Of a DNA stretch of 64,000 nt, positions 58,501-64,000 are shown one piece after another. A program made the translations under genes and the position numbers. The notes beneath the pieces were generated by a model. It saw only the letters and a program-made list of their open reading frames with translations. It did no database searches and was not told the DNA's origin. Positions within the stretch are counted from its first letter, which is position 1, and every line of letters begins with the position of its first letter. This DNA is from Phycomyces nitens (Eukaryota > Mucoromycota > Mucoromycetes > Mucorales > Phycomycetaceae): the NCBI GenBank assembly GCA_022702545.1, contig JAHRBC010000004.1, forward strand, positions 5,672,001-5,736,000, in the 5' to 3' direction.

Positions 58501-60690
58501 ATGTCACAAATCAAGAAGGAACTCGATAATGTATCTATTGAGCAGATCGAAAATGCCCCAGAGACAAGGCTAAGGCGCAAGCTAAGGGAGATCAAGGAAT
58601 CCATCTACCATAAGCCAGACAAGCCAGAGAACCCTCTGAAGCTACTGATTAATATCAATAACACCCAGAGAATCACCTTTGTTGCTGGCAAGTCTCCAAT
58701 TGATCCATCTCTCTTGTCCTAAACTAAATGTCCAAACATTAGCTTTCTTTGGCTGGACCTTGGATGCCTTTGACTTTTTCTGTGTCTCTCTGACCGTCAC
58801 AGAGATTGGTAAGTTTCTATTTTCAAGTCATCTTTGGTCATTGACCAACGTTTATCTAGCCAAGGACTTTGATGTCGAGCCATCTGCCGTCACCAGTAAG
58901 TTTACAGTAATGTTATTAGTAATCTAGCAAATCCAACTCAAATATCAATCGAATTATATAAAAAAAGGTGCCATTACTACAACATTGGTAAGTGATAAAC
59001 AATTTTAATGATAAAAAACTAACACAACAGTATAGATGTTGCGACCTATTGGCGCTCTTATCTTTGGGTTAGTTCTACTTATAAAAAAAAGACACGTACT
59101 TATTGTTCTTATAGTGCCCTGGCTGATAAATTTGGTCGACGATGGCCACTGATGATCGATATCGTTCTGTTCTCAATCATCAACATGGCCAGTGGGTTTG
59201 CTCCTAATCTCAAGTCATTTATTGCTCTTCGCGCAATCTTTGGTATTGCCATGGGTGGTGAATGGGTAAATATATAGGCTTTCATCATTTATCCAAGATT
59301 CCCCCCCCCCCCCCCCCCACATTCTTGTTCCACGATCAACTCACATGATAAAATTATATTTATTTTGTAACAGGGTCTTGGTGCAAGTCTTGCGCTCGAA
59401 GCACTTCCGGTTGAGGCAAGAGGCATATTTTCCGGAATCTACCAGCAAGGTAAGCCTACAAGATTTCTCTCAAAGTAACACGTTTTGCTCACCTGTGGTT
59501 CGTACAATAGGTTACGCCTGCGGTTATCTGCTGGCAACCTTGGTAAATTATGCGGTTGTCGAAACAAACTCTTCATGGCGTATCCAATTCTGGGTAGGCG
59601 CTGCATTTGCTCTCTTGGCAATCGTGATCCGGTTCTGGGTGCCTGAATCAGAATCGTTTGAAAAGACAAAGGAAGCCCGCAAGATCCTAGGCAGATCCAT
59701 CTTGAAGGAAACATGGGTTGTCCTCAAGAACCACTGGCTCAGACTGGCTTACATGGTTATCTTGATGGCATTTATGAACTTTTTGTCCCATGGTTCACAA
59801 GATCTCTACCCCACCTTCCTAGTCACCCAGCTAAAGTACACTGCTTCTCAAAAGACTGCAACAAGCGTCATTTACAACATTGGCGCCATCTGTGGTGGAA
59901 CGATCATTGGCTACTACTCGACATACTTTGGAAGACGGCTTGCTATCGTTGTATGTGCCATTATGGTGGGTGCGTTTATTCCTCTCTGGGCATATGGACC
60001 CAATATTGGATCCCTTCAGTTTGGAGCCTTTGTCCTCCAGTTCTTTGTCCAGGGTGCATGGGGTAAGTTGCCATGATTCTAGTAACAAACTGATATGTGG
60101 ATCTAGGTGTTATTCCTGCACACATCAATGAGCTCGCGCCCTCTGCCTTTAGAGGTCTGATGCCTGGATTAGCCTACCAGTTGGGTAATTTGGTGAGTTT
60201 AGAAAAATATTTTCTTAAAAAAAAAAGAAACGAGCATGAGGTTTAATTAATTTTATTTAATATTTCCATAATATATAGATCAGTGCAGCAAGTAGCCAGA
60301 TTGAAGCCACTATTGGCGAGAGCTATCCTCTCAAGAACCAAGATGGGTCCCTGAAGCTAGATGCCAAAGGAAAGGCCATTGCAAACTATGGCTTGACCCA
60401 GTCGATATTCATGGGCTGTGTGTGCTTTTGTTTGATTATTACAGGTTAGTGATGAGTGATGTGTTTGCATTATTAAAACTTGTTTGAATATAGTTATTGT
60501 TGGAAAAGAGGAGCGCAACAGGGACTTTAATGTGGTCGAGCTAGAGGGCGAACGATTATCACAGGCAGTTGGGCCAGCCGAGATCTCTGAGCTGTCTATG
60601 GAGCAGGGCAATCCTTCAACAGAGAAACCCGAGTCTTCTAGTAAACCAGGTGCCAGCAATGATGGCCTGGAAATTGAAAAGGCCAAGTAG
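58501..60690 (+). CDS. MFS carboxylate transporter, Jen1-like
   Basis: Eleven exons: 58501-58687, 58743-58808, 58860-58895, 58968-58987, 59036-59067, 59115-59265, 59374-59449, 59511-60062, 60107-60192, 60279-60444 and 60494-60690 (1569 nt, 522 aa). Features of the Jen1 type of lactate/pyruvate proton symporters: [20 protein letters not shown] in TM1, [58 protein letters not shown], and in the second half [13 protein letters not shown] and [20 protein letters not shown]. Twelve TMs are expected, with cytoplasmic N- and C-tails. The first intron has a GC-AG boundary (donor GCAAGT at 58688) and one exon is 20 nt. Intron 6 holds a run of about 18 C. Its substrate is inferred. Confidence 0.92.
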
Positions 60691-61254
60691 TGCTCAAGTA
60701 GTGCCTTGATATCTAATTTAATTGTATATTATCTTTTACACATACATATCTAAATATATTATATAAATATAGTTTAATTTATCAAATCGTTACTGTTTTT
60801 AGAAATGGAATAGGAGAATTCAATATTCTAGTCCACCAAGTCTATCTTTACTGCCGCACCAAGACTTTTAAATATATAGGATCTTGAATGCTGGCCGTGG
60901 TTTTCCTATAATTAGATTTGATATTCAACTCTTTAGCATGGGTGCCAACTCACAAGGGTCTCTTTTGGGCTGGCAATCTCGAGGCAATCCAGCCACATTT
61001 TATGAGCCTCATAATTGCTCTATAGAATTAGCTGTACACAGAGAATTATCCCAAATGTCTATTGTGCACACAAATTATTCCAGCACCATCCAATAAGAGA
61101 GTTGTGTTTTTTTATATTTTCTATAAAGCAATTCGTAAAGTCGTGTTGAAATATTCCAAAGTCCGGGTGTCATAAGCTTTTCATTCCTCTTCCAACTCAA
61201 GAGTGTCTTGCTATTTATTTTTGCTTTTCTCTAGTCGATCAGAGAACATTCTTT
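60691..61254. other. Intergenic, Jen1-like gene / type I membrane protein
   Basis: AT-rich 3' flank and promoter. A 70-codon open stretch (60884-61096) has no start context or recognisable similarity. No gene is called. Confidence 0.45.
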
Positions 61255-62183
61255 ATGTTCAAACCATTCACGTTGCTAGTCCTCACAGTGGGACTATTGG
61301 CCTCTGCACAATTGCACTGTCAAGATCCTTCGAATTGCCCTTTTTATCCCATCCACAGTTGCTTTGCAACCGAGAAAGGGCTTGTGTGTGGAAGCAAAGG
61401 TGAGTGGTTGACCAGGATAGATTGATTTATCACAACTAATTGTATTTTATAGGTGATGGTGGATTTGAGATGAGCATCAATCCAATCGAGACCTTTTACT
61501 ACACGCCATTCAACATTGATAATGACACAGACATGCCCTGCATCAGTATCCCACTTTCAGATGAACTCTATAGCTATGTTGACTACCGGGGACCTACCGT
61601 AATTGACCAAGACGATCTCGACCTTATTGGAAATTGCAGTCGAATGTCCTATTGTGACAAACGCAAACGGACATGTCAACCCAAACGACCTGTAGGTTCT
61701 CATTGTCGCCACAATATGGAATGCTACTTTGGGATGGATGGATTCCCAGGTCATTGCACGAATCAAAGCGTTTGCTCTGTACGGGAAGGTCTCCCGGCAT
61801 ACTACTACACGCCGTCTAATGAGCAATGGACAGTGGGGGATCAATGGCAATCTGCTGTCTATGCTCTGGTGATCACAGGAGTTTTGGTAACATGTCTTAT
61901 CTTTGGTCGCCAACAAGCATCGCGTCTGGGCTCGGGGGTTCGTGGATTGTATGAGAGATTGAGTAATAGGTCTGTGCAGACACGTGCTGTGGATGCCAGT
62001 TCAATTCCACCTTTCCAAGACGAGGCTTCTTGGCACCACTATCGCGGTAGATGGTGGAAGAAGGTGCCTGGGTTTGGTTGGGTCTACAAGCGCTTCAAAA
62101 GAGAACCAACCAATGATGATGAGGCCTATCTTCACTTGACACGACAGGAAAGAGTAGACGACCCACCCCCATATAGAGGATAA
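61255..62183 (+). CDS. Cys-rich type I membrane protein with PPPY tail
   Basis: Two exons: 61255-61399 and 61453-62183 (876 nt, 291 aa). Residues 1-18 form a signal peptide (MFKPFTLLVLTVGLLASA). The lumenal part has about 11 cysteines (CQDPSNCPFYPIHSC, GNCSRMSYCDKRKRTCQPKR, HCRHNMECYFGMDGFPGHC) and N-glycosylation sites. One TM is seen near residues 190-207 (AVYALVITGVLVTCLIFG). The cytoplasmic tail of ~85 aa is basic, then acidic, and ends DDPPPYRG. PPxY motifs bind WW domains of Nedd4/Rsp5-type ligases, so the protein may be an endocytic or ligase adaptor or a regulated receptor. I do not recognise the extracellular domain. Confidence 0.82.
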
Positions 62184-63476
62184 ATCATCTTGGTTTCTTA
62201 TGGGAGATCCCACTTTCAAACGATGGCGATAACTACTAGTTGGAAGATGGGGGATCAGGCTAGTAAACCAAAAAAAAAGAAATAACAATCCTCCACCACC
62301 ACAACTGTATCCTCACCATACTCTTTTGATATATATTCTCTGTTTTTATATATATATATTATTTTTGCATTTCTATTATTATTATTATTACTATTATTAT
62401 TATTACTATTGTTATTACTATATTACTATTACTGTTCTTATTCCTTTCCAAAGACACTCAATGTGTTTGTTATGCTTTGGATAAAATGTATATAGTATTT
62501 CACCAATGATAAGAATAGATAAAGTTGTCATGTCAACCAAGTCAATTAACAATTGGTTTCCAAGCAACAAAGCACCAGGCCCCCACCAGTTTTTTCTTTC
62601 TTTATATTTTTATTTCTTCCTTTTGTGGATTACTATGTATCTCCGTCAATCTTGGAACAGGATGCTATATTGTACTGTAGTATTTTTATTGAATTATATA
62701 CTCTTGGGTGCTTATTATACTTTTTATTATTATTATTACTGTTACTGTTTACCATCATTATTTGACATGGCAACAGAATACATTAAACCGTTTTTATACA
62801 TTTATCGCTTCAAGTCGGGTCTTTAATATATTTCACTCCCGATATATAATCGGTGATTAAATTAAATCCTTCCTCTTTTGATACATGTTATTTTTACACA
62901 CACACACATAAAATGTCAATGAGAATCTTCAAGTGAATATCTTGGCAGAGTATACTCGTGTCTTGGACATCAAGTTTATTCATTCTATATCAATAGAGAC
63001 AATACTATGCTTTAAATAAACAATGATGATTGAATTTGAAGAAGAAGAAAAAAAGATTCAATAGGCATAAATCAAAATTGCCTTCCATTCCTTGCCTACT
63101 AAAACATAATATCAAACAGATCCATTTACATTGACATGATGCCAGTGCCTAAAAAAAGAGTACTTGATGTCTACCCATTAATATACTCGGACAGAGCAGC
63201 CCACAAAATGGTTTTATTTTCAAACAAATGAATTATAGATATCTAGACTTTTATCAATGTCTATTTTTCTATTGACACTATACATTAGATTATCAATAAC
63301 CTCTTTTTTGCCGAGAATCTTGTCTTTTAAAATAAATGAATACGAGTTTGGCAGACTAGATGAGGTGGGTTTAGGTTGATACCATTGGATAAGGCGCAAT
63401 AAAAAAATTATATATATATTTAAACCAATCGTTTTTAATAAGTAGAGGTCTAAAAATGACAGACTTAACAATACTT

Positions 63477-63511
<35 letters not shown>

Positions 63512-63781
63512 CTGGCATGGTGTCCGTGTCAAGACACAGAAAAAAAAACACCAGACGTTGCATGATATATTTGCCGTGAATTTGGAATAAAAATAAACAC
63601 AGCAAAACTGCTCATCCAAACTGAACACAGAAAGTTACAGGGTTAAAAAAAGAAACTATAGCCAATATTTACACAGATTGTCAGGGATTTTTTTTCCAGT
63701 GATACTGTACATGAGTATATATATATATATATATTTGGGGGGGTTCATAGGGAGTAATAAATGGCTTTATGGCATTAATTA
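62184..63781. other. 1.6-kb intergenic region with simple repeats
   Basis: It contains (ATT/ACT)n at 62376-62440, (TTA)n near 62735, (AAT)n at 63477-63511 and (TA)n with a G-run at 63718-63742. No gene is seen. Confidence 0.5.
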
Positions 63782-64000
63782 TTAAATCTTACTGCAATTT
63801 TCAGGGCAAAGGTTGACATCCCATGCCATGTTATGTCTACGGGTATGATAGGTAGTTGGTGGAAATGTCCGTGCCAAGAGATCTTCTGTTGTGCTAGGAT
63901 TTGTAGCATTGATTAACATTGAAGATTGCATGTCACAGCCAGAGTCAACAGGACCCATGAGGACGGTTGTAGATCCTGCATGGACAAGACCAGAAGTGCG
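63782..64000 (-). CDS. 3' end of a gene entering from the right edge (partial)
   Basis: The minus strand is open from the window edge to a TAA at 63784-63782, giving 72 codons of balanced composition (RTSGLVHAGSTTVLMGPVDS, LINATNPSTTEDLLARTFPP, HNMAWDVNLCPENCSKI). It has several Cys and an N-glycosylation site (NATN), which would suit a secreted protein. The rest lies outside the window. I do not recognise it. An internal splice site could shorten it. Confidence 0.55.
   Translation of the reverse strand, partial: RTSGLVHAGSTTVLMGPVDSGCDMQSSMLINATNPSTTEDLLARTFPPTTYHTRRHNMAWDVNLCPENCSKI

Noticed and set aside
1..64000. tRNA, rRNA, spliceosomal RNA genes or CRISPR arrays
   Set aside because: I looked for tRNA B-box-like sequence, U1-U6 core motifs and regularly spaced repeats, and saw none that I could support. 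Weak or intron-split tRNAs could be missed by eye.

Overview
The window is nuclear DNA of a filamentous fungus. It is AT-rich, with compact genes interrupted by many short introns (about 45-160 nt, GT-AG plus a few GC-AG) and AT-rich intergenic DNA full of tri- and dinucleotide tracts. Gene content (diphthamide synthase subunit, heme A synthase, P0, uS9/S16, 14-3-3, mitochondrial uS10, GID/CTLH subunits, siderophore and carboxylate transporters) is eukaryotic and fungal. An early-diverging Mucoromycota-type fungus is my inference from overall gene style; the sequence does not prove it.

Layout. 0-10 kb: an ankyrin-repeat protein, a SUR7/PalI-like four-TM protein, a truncated inverted copy of DPH1, an AT-rich spacer, the intact DPH1, divergent COX15, and a small cysteine-rich defensin-like secreted peptide. 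10-22 kb: ribosomal protein P0, a quinone oxidoreductase, a small secreted Kre9/Knh1-like protein, a 3.4-kb gap with a fold-back element, a COX9-like cytochrome oxidase subunit, ribokinase, and a single-pass membrane protein. 24-33.5 kb: a two-finger GATA factor, FYV10/MAEA (GID complex), a large RWD/CHY zinc-finger protein, and a Whi3/Scw1-like RRM protein. 33.5-42.7 kb: a gene-poor stretch holding decayed retroelement and Tc1/mariner-like relics and one promoter-associated small ORF. 42.7-64 kb: an MFS siderophore transporter, 14-3-3, RPS16, an LRR protein, an OPT/YSL-type transporter, mitochondrial uS10, a RanBPM/Gid1-like protein, a small Gag1-clamp-like protein, a Jen1-type carboxylate transporter, a type I membrane protein with a PPPY tail, and the 3' end of a gene leaving the right edge.

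Functional themes. Two subunits of the GID/CTLH ubiquitin ligase (FYV10 and Gid1/RanBPM) lie about 26 kb apart. Two candidate metal-chelate transporters (SIT and OPT/YSL) lie 5 kb apart. Two respiratory-chain assembly or subunit genes (COX15, COX9) are present.

The most striking structure is a 937-bp inverted repeat (3401-4337 and 5992-6928). By eye it has only two mismatches. It carries the 3' half of DPH1 with its introns, and so could give rise to hairpin RNA. Exon structures were worked out by hand from splice signals, reading phase and family resemblance. Sums of exon lengths are in frame for every spliced gene listed, but no transcript data or database search was available.
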